Shown here in pieces: positions 1 through 8,006 of a stretch of DNA of 64,000 bases. Every line of letters starts with the position of its first letter. The first letter of the stretch is position 1. Made by a program: the position numbers and the translations under genes. Source of the DNA: Geobacter sp. (GTDB taxonomy: Bacteria; Desulfobacterota; Desulfuromonadia; Geobacterales; Geobacteraceae). The stretch lies in the NCBI GenBank assembly GCA_003574885.1, contig PJFC01000002.1:434001-498000 (forward strand). The letters are read 5' to 3'. The notes beneath the pieces were generated by a model, which worked only from the letters and a program-made list of their open reading frames with translations, ran no database searches and was not told the DNA's origin.

Positions 1-471
1 CGCCTCCCTTACCGTCAGCCGTTCCCACTCACCTCCGATATCGATGGTTCTTCCCCTGAAGCGGATGAAATTTCCGTGTCCAAGTTTATCCGCTACCGCA
101 CGTATCACCCCTTCGCAGTCGGTCATGATATCACGGTAGTCCGACCCGGTCCGGTACCACTCCAGCATGGTGAACTCAGTGAGATGGAGACGACCACGCT
201 CATCGGCACGCCAGCAGTGACATATCTGGAACAGTCGCTCATAACCGGCCGCCAGCATGCGCTTCATGCAGAGTTCGGGGGATGTCTGGAGAAACCAGCC
301 GTCAGTCACGACTGCATCGATTTGGGCTTCGGGGGCGGGGGCAGGAATGCGAAGGGGGGTCTCCACTTCGAGATACCCCCCCGTAACAAAAAAATGCCTG
401 ATTTCCTGGATTATGGTCGCTCTGGTCTGAAGAACCTGACGTTTTCTGCCCAGAGACCAGTTACCTGCCAT
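1..471 (-). CDS. epmA: EF-P--(R)-beta-lysine ligase EpmA (GenX/PoxA), 3' part outside window
   Basis: The first 157 codons of a class II lysyl-tRNA-synthetase-like protein are present and the reading frame runs off the window edge without a stop. Visible class II core motifs are FLQTSPELCMKRMLAAG and the motif 2 region FQICHCWRADERGRLHLTEF. The protein starts directly in the catalytic domain, with no N-terminal anticodon-binding domain, as in EpmA and unlike true LysRS. EpmA ligates beta-lysine to a conserved lysine of elongation factor P. The gene lies 24 bp downstream of efp on the same strand, so enzyme and substrate are co-transcribed. The start at 471 gives the expected short N-terminus. 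The EpmB aminomutase is not in view. Confidence 0.9.
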   Translation of the reverse strand, partial: MAGNWSLGRKRQVLQTRATIIQEIRHFFVTGGYLEVETPLRIPAPAPEAQIDAVVTDGWFLQTSPELCMKRMLAAGYERLFQICHCWRADERGRLHLTEFTMLEWYRTGSDYRDIMTDCEGVIRAVADKLGHGNFIRFRGRTIDIGGEWERLTVREA

Positions 472-495
472 GTTGATCCCCTGGAACCAAATCCG

Positions 496-1059
496 TTAAC
501 CTTTTACGCGCGTCGAATACTCGCCGGTGCGTGTGTCAATAGTAATCAATTCTCCCTCCTCGATGAAGGGGGGGACCCGGAGCACATAACCGGACTCGAC
601 CGTTGCCGGTTTGGAGTCGCTCCCCGAGGTGTCTCCCTTTGCCCATGGGTCGGTCTGGGTAACCCGCAGGTTGACAAAGTTAGGGATATCCACACCGATG
701 GCCTTTTCCTTGAACAGAAGGATACTGACCGGGAGATTGTCTATCAGGTAGTTCTTGGCGTCTCCCATGGCGGCTTCACTCACATGAACCTGCTCGTAGG
801 TCTGATTGTCCATGAAGCAGTAGTGGTCGTCTTCTTTGTAGAGGTACTGCATCTTCCGCTCTTCCAGGCTGGCCGGTTCGAAGGTCTCGCCCGAACGGTA
901 GGTGCGGTCGAGGATAACGCCGGAGATCATGTTGCGCAGCTTGGTGCGATAGAGGGCCTGTCCCTTGCCTGGCTTGGCGAAATCGAAGGCGATGACGATG
1001 TAGGGGTCGCCGTCCAGGGTGACTTTCAATCCTTTTCTCAGGTCTGCAACAGTATACAT
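496..1059 (-). CDS. efp: Elongation factor P
   Basis: A 187-residue protein with the three-domain EF-P layout. EF-P enters stalled ribosomes and helps form peptide bonds at polyproline stretches. The modification loop is AKPGKGQA, with the acceptor lysine at about residue 32, the type modified by EpmA. The frame is open further upstream to 1119, but the start at 1059 (MYTVADLRKG) matches the family N-terminus and has an AAAGGA Shine-Dalgarno 8 bases upstream. It heads an efp-epmA operon, divergent from the two-component genes at 1280. Confidence 0.95.
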   Translation of the reverse strand: MYTVADLRKGLKVTLDGDPYIVIAFDFAKPGKGQALYRTKLRNMISGVILDRTYRSGETFEPASLEERKMQYLYKEDDHYCFMDNQTYEQVHVSEAAMGDAKNYLIDNLPVSILLFKEKAIGVDIPNFVNLRVTQTDPWAKGDTSGSDSKPATVESGYVLRVPPFIEEGELITIDTRTGEYSTRVKG

Positions 1060-1217
1060 AGGTATTCGGTCCTTTGCCGTGAAATCAAAACCTGTAATAC
1101 TTACACTAAACCTACGCATTTGTTAAGAGAAAAAATACAGTCAGCCGCAAAGTAGGACCTGCCTCGTTTCTGCAATAAAGACTGTTGGTTTCCCCTTATT
1201 TTGCAGGGAAATAGCAG

Positions 1218-1247
1218 TTGACAACCCTGATTAAACACGGCTAGGAT
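1218..1247 (+). promoter_or_regulatory. Probable sigma70 promoter for the 1280 gene
   Basis: TTGACA at 1218-1223 and TAGGAT at 1242-1247 are 18 bases apart, placing a start about 25 bases before the ATG at 1280. The -35 is perfect and the -10 matches 4 of 6. Read by eye only. Confidence 0.45.
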
Positions 1248-1279
1248 TAACGAGTTTTTACAGGTTCTGGAGCGTTGCG

Positions 1280-1939
1280 ATGCCGCCTTTAGAAAAAATT
1301 CTCGTCATCGATGACAGCAAGGTAAGCCAGATGCTGGTACGGGATATCCTTGTGGGGAGCTATGAGCTCACCTTCAGGGACGATGCCCGGTCGGGGATCG
1401 TGGCGGTGAAGACGGTCGTGCCGGATCTGATTCTACTGGACGTTCGTTTGCCCGACAGGGACGGATTCGATGTTTGCCGGGAGTTGAAAAACGATGAAAC
1501 CACACGGGACATCCCCATCATATTCATCACTACCATGGATGCGGAGTCCGAGCGGGTCCGCGGATTCGACGCGGGTGCCGAAGATTACGTGGTGAAGCCG
1601 TTTTCGTTGCACGAACTGCTGGCACGGGTCAAGGTTCATCTCGCTTCCCGCAAGGCACGGCGTCAGGAGGTTGAACTCGAACGTCTGAACCTGTTCCGAG
1701 AGATGGCGGTTGCGCTCAGCCACGAGATCAATAACCCGCTGACAACTGTTTATGCCTACCTCCACCTTCTGCAAAAAGAGATCGGACACCCCTCTGAAGA
1801 GTTTAAGCAGGCACTGGACGGAATCCTGCAGGAGGTGGGACGCATACGGCTTATCACCGAGCGGATGGCCAAGGCCACCGAGGCGGTCACAACCAATTAT
1901 CGAACTGATATAAGGATGATCGATCTGCATAACATCTAA
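1280..1939 (+). CDS. Receiver-DHp protein lacking an ATPase domain
   Basis: A 219-residue protein in two parts. Residues 1-122 are an intact response-regulator receiver with DD at 11-12, phosphoacceptor D54 in LLDVRLPD, T84/T85 and K106 in VVKPF. Residues 135-200 are a histidine-kinase dimerisation segment with H148 in the H-box ALSHEINNPLTT. It then stops: there is no HATPase domain with N, G1 or G2 boxes. It cannot autophosphorylate by itself, so it may receive phosphate on D54, or serve as a DHp phosphotransfer partner for another kinase. The next gene, a full histidine kinase, starts 18 bases after its stop, which suggests a working relation. A GGAG Shine-Dalgarno precedes the ATG. Truncation of a longer hybrid kinase is the alternative, but the end looks clean. 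Confidence 0.8.
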   Translation: MPPLEKILVIDDSKVSQMLVRDILVGSYELTFRDDARSGIVAVKTVVPDLILLDVRLPDRDGFDVCRELKNDETTRDIPIIFITTMDAESERVRGFDAGAEDYVVKPFSLHELLARVKVHLASRKARRQEVELERLNLFREMAVALSHEINNPLTTVYAYLHLLQKEIGHPSEEFKQALDGILQEVGRIRLITERMAKATEAVTTNYRTDIRMIDLHNI

Positions 1940-1956
1940 ACGTGAAGGTTTTCCTG

Positions 1957-3279
1957 ATGACTGAACGGAAGGAACAACAAATCTCTGCGATTCCCAGGGA
2001 TGGCAGACATCCATCCCTGTGGAAGATATTCTTCTCGATCATCGTGATCGTCCTGCTCGCTGAATCTGCAATCATGGTGGTTCTCCACCTTTATTTTTCC
2101 TCGCTGCCACATGCAGAGCAAGCATTCGCCGACGTTTTTCTCCTCATGGTCATCCTCTTCCCCACGTTGTACTTTTTTGTCACAAAGCCCCTCCTCGGTG
2201 AAATACTGGAAAGCCTGCGTGCAGAACAGGAACTTTCTGCGGTCTGCCTGCAGTTGAATGAACGGAAGACTTTCGTCGAATCAGTCCTGACCAATATGCA
2301 GAGCGGTATTCTCGTTACCGACCACGATTGCAGGATCCAGCTGGCTAACCCCTACGTTCTCAACTTTTTCAAATTGGAATTAACTGATATACTTGGTCGA
2401 AACCTGACGGGCATCGCTCCGGGCTTGTGTGATACGATCCGTGCCGGTCAGGATGGGGGTGAGGCACAAGTACACCGTGACATCGATGATATCATCGTCG
2501 GGTTCAGAAGGTTCGATCTCAAATCTCCCGACGGGGCAGTCACGGGGAACATCATTTCATTTGTCGACCTTACCGAAATAATAGCGATCCGCCACAATCT
2601 GAGGATGAAGGAACGGCTTGCGACAATGGGTGAGGTCGTGGCGCGGGTCGCCCACGAAATCCGCAATCCTCTTTTCGGAATGACCGCCGCCGGACAGATA
2701 TTGTCCAATGAACTTGCGTTTTCACCATCCCAAAGGGAATTGATGGACTCTCTCCTCAAAGAGGCAGCCAGGCTCAACAGAATGGTGGATGATCTGCTCT
2801 TCTGTTCCCGTGAGCCAAAGCTGAACCGTAAGCTTTTCCCGCTACAACTGCTGATCGACGAGACTCTGCGGATAAATGCACCCATGGCCGCAGACCGGGG
2901 AGTAGTAATAAGTTCATGCCTTCCCGACAAGGAAGTCGTTATTGATGGTGACCAGGAAAAAATTGAGCAGGTACTCCTGAATGTTCTCAAAAATGCAATA
3001 GAGGCAACACCCTTGGGGGGAAATGTTAGCCTGACTCTGGTTGCCGGGCTGCAGGACGCACAGATCATCGTTTCCGATTCGGGAGCCGGTATTCCCGAAG
3101 ACGACCTGGAAAAGATATTTGATGTCTTTTTTTCCACCAAAAAGCGCGGCTCGGGACTGGGGCTCAGCATCAGCAAAATCATCATGGAGTCACACGGAGG
3201 GACCCTGACGGTCCGTAACAATCCCGAGGGGGGGGCACTATCCACTATTTCCATCCCCCTTCACGGAGAGAAGGAATGA
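1957..3279 (+). CDS. Membrane PAS sensor histidine kinase (NtrB/AtoS type)
   Basis: A 440-residue sensor kinase. Two membrane helices lie near residues 22-46 and 58-76 around a very short periplasmic loop. A PAS domain follows at about 105-215 (GILVTDHDCRIQLANP). The H-box ARVAHEIRNPLFGM carries H233, and the ATPase domain has the N-box NVLKNAIEA, G1 DSGAGIP and G2 GSGLGLSIS. All catalytic boxes look intact. The ATG at 1957 is preferred over the GTG at 1942 because GAAGG lies at the right distance. The stop overlaps the next gene, a sigma54 activator, by 4 bases, so the two are a cognate pair by position. The short sensory loop suggests membrane or cytoplasmic sensing by PAS. Confidence 0.9.
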   Translation: MTERKEQQISAIPRDGRHPSLWKIFFSIIVIVLLAESAIMVVLHLYFSSLPHAEQAFADVFLLMVILFPTLYFFVTKPLLGEILESLRAEQELSAVCLQLNERKTFVESVLTNMQSGILVTDHDCRIQLANPYVLNFFKLELTDILGRNLTGIAPGLCDTIRAGQDGGEAQVHRDIDDIIVGFRRFDLKSPDGAVTGNIISFVDLTEIIAIRHNLRMKERLATMGEVVARVAHEIRNPLFGMTAAGQILSNELAFSPSQRELMDSLLKEAARLNRMVDDLLFCSREPKLNRKLFPLQLLIDETLRINAPMAADRGVVISSCLPDKEVVIDGDQEKIEQVLLNVLKNAIEATPLGGNVSLTLVAGLQDAQIIVSDSGAGIPEDDLEKIFDVFFSTKKRGSGLGLSISKIIMESHGGTLTVRNNPEGGALSTISIPLHGEKE

Positions 3280-4625
3280 GAGCGCTGGTTATTGATAGTG
3301 CCGACCTGACCCGCAAGAGACTATGCACGTTCCTTCGGGATCGCGGATATGATGTAGATATCGCAGATACGGGCGAGGAAGGGGTGCTGCGTGCACAGGG
3401 TTTTGCCCCCGCCGTGGCCTTCGTTGCCCAGCAACTTCCCGACATCGATGGAGAACAGCTCATCCAGCCATTGACCAGCCTTGGAGTCGACACGCGGGTC
3501 ATGGTGATGGCGGATGCAGTCGAGCTGGACAGGGCGGTGCATGCCATGAAGCACGGCGCAGAGTACTATTTTGCCAAACCGCTCGATTTCGATCATGTGG
3601 CGATGATACTCGACGGCGTCGAGTCATTACAGCGATCCAGCCGCGAAGATGCGCACTCCCGGCGAATGGACCGGCGAAAATCATCCAGGACTCCTACCAT
3701 CGGAGAATCCCCACAGATAGTCAAGGTGCAGCGTCTCGTAAAACTCCTCGCCCAGAACCGTACCACACCAGTCCTTATCATGGGAGAATCAGGAAGCGGT
3801 AAAGAACTTGTCGCCAGATCGATTCATGAGCTGAGCGGTATTTCCGGTCCGCTGGTGGAAATCAATTGCGCATCTCTGTCGGAGGCCCTTCTGGAATCTG
3901 AACTTTTTGGCCATGAAAAGGGCGCTTTTACCGATGCAAAGGTGTTGAAGAAGGGGCTTTTCGAAATTGCAGCCGGTGGAACCATTTTTTTCGACGAACT
4001 TGGGGAGATGCCACTTGCCATCCAGGCCAAACTCCTCAAAGTGCTCGACACCAACCTCTTCCGCCGTGTTGGGGGCACGATCGATATCAGGAGCGATGCA
4101 CGATTCATGGCAGCCACGAACCGCGATCTTCCCCAGCTCGTTCGCGAAGGGAAATTCAGGGAAGACCTCTACTACCGGATAAATGTTCTCCCGATAAAGT
4201 TACCATCTCTTCGTGAGCGGGGAGGGGACATTCTGCTCCTGGCGGATTATTATGTCCGTCTCGTCGGTGAATCCATGGGCCGGAGCTATATGCGGCTCAA
4301 TTCCTCCGTGGAGGAACTGCTGTGCGCATATAGGTGGCCCGGCAATGTCCGCGAGCTTCGCAACGTCATCGAACGGGCACTTATCCTTGCAGGGAGCGGC
4401 CCAATCGCTCCCGACCATCTTCCCGCAGACATCAGGGAATTGCACCCCGTCGAAACAGGTTCTGCTGAGAACGGAAAGCTGCTCCCTCTTTGGCAGGTCG
4501 AAGAAGAGCACATCAGGCGGGTGCTCTGTTCCACTAACAACAACCATTCCCGAACTGCTTCCATTCTCGGCATGAGCCGCTCAACTCTGCTTGCCAGGCT
4601 CAAGAAACTATCCCCACTGTCCTGA
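3276..4625 (+). CDS. Sigma54-dependent activator with degenerate receiver domain
   Basis: A 449-residue NtrC-family protein: receiver (1-115), AAA+ sigma54-interaction domain (140-370) and a Fis-type helix-turn-helix at the end (TASILGMSRSTLLARLKK). The AAA+ part has Walker A GESGSGKE (170-177), the sigma54 loop as GAFTDA (216-221) instead of GAFTGA, and Walker B IFFDE. The receiver is unusual: the phosphoacceptor position in VAFVAQQLPDIDG is Ala51, the acidic pair is D7-S8 instead of DD, and the conserved Thr is Ala79. Only K101 remains. Phosphorylation at the usual site therefore looks impossible, although an apparently normal kinase sits 4 bases upstream. A sigma54-type promoter lies about 220 bases downstream, before the chemotaxis operon, its most likely target. 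Confidence 0.9.
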   Translation: MRALVIDSADLTRKRLCTFLRDRGYDVDIADTGEEGVLRAQGFAPAVAFVAQQLPDIDGEQLIQPLTSLGVDTRVMVMADAVELDRAVHAMKHGAEYYFAKPLDFDHVAMILDGVESLQRSSREDAHSRRMDRRKSSRTPTIGESPQIVKVQRLVKLLAQNRTTPVLIMGESGSGKELVARSIHELSGISGPLVEINCASLSEALLESELFGHEKGAFTDAKVLKKGLFEIAAGGTIFFDELGEMPLAIQAKLLKVLDTNLFRRVGGTIDIRSDARFMAATNRDLPQLVREGKFREDLYYRINVLPIKLPSLRERGGDILLLADYYVRLVGESMGRSYMRLNSSVEELLCAYRWPGNVRELRNVIERALILAGSGPIAPDHLPADIRELHPVETGSAENGKLLPLWQVEEEHIRRVLCSTNNNHSRTASILGMSRSTLLARLKKLSPLS

Positions 4626-4628
4626 ATT

Positions 4629-4640
4629 CGTACATGTACG
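4629..4640. promoter_or_regulatory. 12-bp palindrome, candidate activator site
   Basis: CGTACATGTACG is a perfect 12-bp palindrome just after the sigma54-activator stop codon. It lies about 210 bases upstream of the sigma54-type promoter at 4846, a normal distance for an enhancer site. A partial second copy of the half-site, ATTGTAC, follows at about 4644. Binding is inferred from position and symmetry only. Confidence 0.35.
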
Positions 4641-4845
4641 ATAATTGTACAGTCAAAGAAATCATCTTTCTTTCCCACCGTACCCCCCCACCAGTAACGC
4701 TTCGTTAACATAATCAAACTGATTTCTTCAGTTTTCTTCGCCATCAACTGAATGAAAACCGTACAGTATCTGCCCATGCATCAATTCTGATGAATTAACC
4801 AGCTGATTCAATGTGGTTTTGTATCGGGAGCAGTCCGGATCGACT

Positions 4846-4861
4846 TGGCATACTGTGTGCT
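4846..4861 (+). promoter_or_regulatory. Sigma54-type (-24/-12) promoter of the chemotaxis operon
   Basis: TGGCATACTGTGTGCT has GG and GC exactly at the -24/-12 spacing, with TGGCA and TGCT matching the consensus. Transcription would start near 4873, about 50 bases before the ATG at 4921. The 295-base gap 4626-4920 contains no gene; this site and the palindrome at 4629 are its only clear features. Confidence 0.6.
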
Positions 4862-4920
4862 GTCTCGTTAATATCCGTTATCAAATTCGTCATAAATGTC
4901 CAGGGGGGAAATCAGAAATC

Positions 4921-5307
4921 ATGAAAAAGATACTTATTGTCGACGACGAACAATCAATACTTCTCAGCCTTTCTTATGCCTTGAAGACCGAAGGTGTTGA
5001 AGTAATAACCTGCAATGAGATCGAACAGGCTGAAGAGGCACTGGCAAATACCCATTTCGACCTTGTCATAGCCGATCTCAGAATGTCAGGCGTGAACGGC
5101 ATCGAAGGGCTGGAACTTCTGAAGTTCATCAAGGAGCAGTATGTTACCGAAGTAATTATCATGACAGGCTACGGTACCCCTGAGATCGAAGCCCTCGCCT
5201 ACGAACGTGGAGCTCTGCACTTTTTCAAAAAGCCCCTGGAAATCCAGGAACTCCTGGCAACAGTCGCGGGAATCGGGATTCCGGTCAAAAGTTACCGGCA
5301 GGATTAA
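4921..5307 (+). CDS. Single-domain response regulator
   Basis: A 128-residue stand-alone receiver with DD at 8-9, D52 in VIADLRMSG, the Thr in IIMTGYG and the Lys in FFKKPL. It has no output domain, so it acts by protein contact or as a phosphate sink. The start at 4921 has the purine-rich AGGGGGGAAA upstream; an open frame reaches back to 4813 but lies across the promoter. It is the first gene of the chemotaxis operon, 31 bases before a CheY-like gene. The sequence is nearer to receivers of NtrC-type regulators than to classical CheY. Confidence 0.85.
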   Translation: MKKILIVDDEQSILLSLSYALKTEGVEVITCNEIEQAEEALANTHFDLVIADLRMSGVNGIEGLELLKFIKEQYVTEVIIMTGYGTPEIEALAYERGALHFFKKPLEIQELLATVAGIGIPVKSYRQD

Positions 5308-5338
5308 ACATTCTACTCAATAAACCAGAGAGGGATAT

Positions 5339-5722
5339 ATGATTAGCAAAGTTCTTGTGGTCGATGATTCGGCACTTATCCATCAAATGTACCGCCTCGT
5401 ACTGGCACGCTACAAATGCGAGATCGCCGATGCCATGAACGGTCTGGAGGCACTGGATGTGCTGGCACAGGATACAAACATCCAGCTGATCCTGCTTGAC
5501 ATCAATATGCCGGTGATGAACGGTGTCCAGTTCCTGGAGAAGGCTACCGCCCTGGGAATACAACGGAAATTCCCCATTATCGTCATCAGCACCGAAGGTA
5601 AGGAGGAGGATACCATCCGTGCCCTCAAGCTGGGGGCAAAAGGATATCTGAAAAAGCCCTTTGCTCCTCCGGACCTCTACGCCCTGATCGAGCAGATCAT
5701 ACCGGGTGCAACGCCTGTGTAG
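5339..5722 (+). CDS. cheY: CheY-like response regulator
   Basis: A 127-residue receiver with DD at 9-10, D54 in LILLDINMPVMNG, Ser in IVISTEG and Lys in YLKKPF, the CheY pattern. It should take phosphate from the CheA encoded 24 bases downstream and carry the signal to the motor or another output. A GAGAGGGA Shine-Dalgarno precedes the ATG. With the receiver at 4921 and that in CheB, the operon offers CheA three possible receivers. Confidence 0.88.
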   Translation: MISKVLVVDDSALIHQMYRLVLARYKCEIADAMNGLEALDVLAQDTNIQLILLDINMPVMNGVQFLEKATALGIQRKFPIIVISTEGKEEDTIRALKLGAKGYLKKPFAPPDLYALIEQIIPGATPV

Positions 5723-5746
5723 TCAACCAAAGTATGGGGAGGACCG

Positions 5747-7414
5747 TTGGATACCATCGACATCTCAATTCTGCTTGACGAATTCCTTGAAGACGCGGCG
5801 ACCCACCTTGAATCGGTGGAAGCCGGCCTTCTGGAGCTTGAACGACGGGAAGGGGAGCCCCCCGACCAGTCGATAACGACAATGCTTCTTGGCAATCTCC
5901 ATACCCTGAAGGGTAATTCAGGGATGATAGGCCTCGCACCGGTACAACAGTACGTGCATAAGCTGGAAAGCGTACTCAAGGAGGTGTCGGAGCGGACCTC
6001 GCCGCTTCCGGCCTCCTTCTATGAGATATTCTACGGTGCCATAAATCTGCTGCGGGAAACCCTGCGCCGACTTTCCGCCAATCCCAAGGAGCATCTGGAT
6101 TTCACCGATGAAATGATGGCGCTTGATTATGCCTTTACCGGCGACACGGCGGGAGCGAAGTCCGTCCCGCTGCCGGTCATGAAGAAGGACGATTTCTCTT
6201 ACATCACCCAGAAGTCCACCACCTTGCGGGTCAACTTCGAAAAACTCGATGAACTGTTGAATCTGGTGGGGGAGTTGGTCATTCACCGCACCTCGCTGCT
6301 GGCACTTGAAAAACGGGTGAGGGAAACGGTCCAGGACCGGCAGCTTCTGGAGGCGTTCGCCGAATCGAGCCAGCTTATCGGCAAGAGCGCAGGCGACCTG
6401 CGCGAATCGATCATGAAGGCACGTATGCTGCCGGTCAAGGTGGTTTTCCAGCGCTTCACCCGTCTGGTGCGTGACCTTTCCCGCGAGCATGGTAAAGAGA
6501 TCAACCTCGAATTCGCAGGTGAGGGGACTGAACTGGACAAAACCGTCATCGACGAAATCGGCGAACCACTCCTTCACCTGATCCGTAATGCGATTGATCA
6601 TGGCATCGAAAAGCCGGCTGCACGGCGCAAGCAGAAGAAACCCGCCGCCGGGACGATCCGCCTGTCGGCGCGGCACGAGAGCAGCCATATCATCATCGCC
6701 GTCCAGGACGATGGAGGCGGTATCGATGCGGACAATGTGCGGAAGAAGGCATTGAACAAGGGGCTGATCGACAGTGAACAGGCACATGCCATGGATGATT
6801 ACGACGCCATGCAACTGCTCTTTCTCCCCGGTTTTTCCACCAGCAAGGAAGTGACCGAAACCTCAGGCAGGGGAATCGGTCTCGACGTCGTGAAAAACAC
6901 GGTCAATTCTTTCAACGGGCTAATCGACATAGACAGCGTACCGGGAAAGGGAACCACATTCACCATCAAGCTCCCCCTGACTCTGGCGATCATCAATGCC
7001 CTCATGATAGAGGTGGCAGGGGAAACCTTTGCCATCCCCCTTTCCGGTGTTCTTGAAAGCATCAAGATCTCGACAGCCGACATACATACAGTGGCAGACG
7101 GCGAGATCATCCAATTGCGGGAGCGGCTTCTGCCGGTCATTCGACTCGATCGCTTCTTCGGTCTTGGCCGGTCCAAAAGCGAGGCCGAAGAGTATGTGGT
7201 TGTAGTCGGCAGCGGTGAGAAGCGGGGTGGACTCGTAGTGGACCATCTCATCGGCCAACAGGAAGTGGTCATCAAGGGGATGGACGATTATCTGGGAGAA
7301 GTACCCGGAATATCCGGGGCAACCGTTCTGGGAGACGGCAGGGTTGCCCTGATACTCGATATAGCATCACTCACACAGAAAACAAGAAGAGGAGGCGCAC
7401 ATGCCGGACAATAA
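5747..7414 (+). CDS. cheA: Chemotaxis histidine kinase CheA
   Basis: A 555-residue CheA starting at a TTG (5747) behind GGGGAGGA. Domains in order: Hpt with H52 in LHTLKGNSGM, a linker, a P3 dimerisation helix pair (about 150-220), an ATPase domain with N-box HLIRNAIDHGIE, G1 DDGGGID, F-box LFLPGFSTS and G2 SGRGIGLDVV, and a CheW-like P5 domain to the end. It is shorter than enteric CheA (654) because no recognisable P2 domain lies in the linker. It phosphorylates CheY and CheB in complex with CheW and the chemoreceptors. The cheW start overlaps its last 14 bases, indicating translational coupling. Confidence 0.95.
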   Translation: MDTIDISILLDEFLEDAATHLESVEAGLLELERREGEPPDQSITTMLLGNLHTLKGNSGMIGLAPVQQYVHKLESVLKEVSERTSPLPASFYEIFYGAINLLRETLRRLSANPKEHLDFTDEMMALDYAFTGDTAGAKSVPLPVMKKDDFSYITQKSTTLRVNFEKLDELLNLVGELVIHRTSLLALEKRVRETVQDRQLLEAFAESSQLIGKSAGDLRESIMKARMLPVKVVFQRFTRLVRDLSREHGKEINLEFAGEGTELDKTVIDEIGEPLLHLIRNAIDHGIEKPAARRKQKKPAAGTIRLSARHESSHIIIAVQDDGGGIDADNVRKKALNKGLIDSEQAHAMDDYDAMQLLFLPGFSTSKEVTETSGRGIGLDVVKNTVNSFNGLIDIDSVPGKGTTFTIKLPLTLAIINALMIEVAGETFAIPLSGVLESIKISTADIHTVADGEIIQLRERLLPVIRLDRFFGLGRSKSEAEEYVVVVGSGEKRGGLVVDHLIGQQEVVIKGMDDYLGEVPGISGATVLGDGRVALILDIASLTQKTRRGGAHAGQ

Positions 7415-7961
7415 TGAGATGGTACTCCCCCAATCGGGACTTGCGGAGGATATCCTGGCACAGTTCGTGGGGAAGGCACAGCAGGACCTGGATGCGACGT
7501 ACACGGCCGCAGCTGCTCAACAGGAGGAAAAGCTCCACCACCTGGTCACCTTCAGCCTGGGTCGTGAGGAGTACGGGGTCGAGATCAGCAGTGTCCAGGA
7601 GATCATCCGTGCGACGGACATAACCCCGGTCCCCGGTGCCCCAATTCATGTGCGGGGCGTGATCAACCTGCGGGGAAAAATCATCCCGGTTGTGGACCTT
7701 CGAAGTCGGTTCCGGATGCCTCCGGGAGAGGCGACAGACGCCCAGCGCATCATCGTCATCGAACTGAACGGTAAACGTCTCGGCATGCAGGTGGATGCCG
7801 TCTCCCAGGTCATCAAGCTGTCGTCGGCAATCATCGAGGAGATTCCCGAGGAGGCAATCACCCTGGACCAGAACTACATCAGTGGGGTCGCCAAGCTGGA
7901 GGGACGGCTGATTATCATCCTCGACCTGAACCGGGCACTTCTGCTGACTGACGGGAATTAA
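7401..7961 (+). CDS. cheW: CheW coupling protein
   Basis: A 186-residue protein whose CheW SH3-like fold starts near residue 48 (VTFSLGREEYGVEISSVQEI) and shows the typical VRGVINLRGKIIPVVDLR strand. It links CheA to chemoreceptor tips. About 45 extra N-terminal residues (QSGLAEDILAQFVGK onward) precede the fold, longer than in enteric CheW; their role is unknown. An alternative short start is not supported, since the GAAGAGGAG site fits the ATG at 7401. Confidence 0.93.
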   Translation: MPDNNEMVLPQSGLAEDILAQFVGKAQQDLDATYTAAAAQQEEKLHHLVTFSLGREEYGVEISSVQEIIRATDITPVPGAPIHVRGVINLRGKIIPVVDLRSRFRMPPGEATDAQRIIVIELNGKRLGMQVDAVSQVIKLSSAIIEEIPEEAITLDQNYISGVAKLEGRLIIILDLNRALLLTDGN

Positions 7962-8006
7962 CCTATTCGAGACAATGTTCCAGTTAAATAAAGGAGACAC
8001 AATACT

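Noticed and set aside
76-1155. Long plus-strand open frame across efp and epmA
   Set aside because: Both minus-strand genes are clear family members, so this is an antisense shadow.
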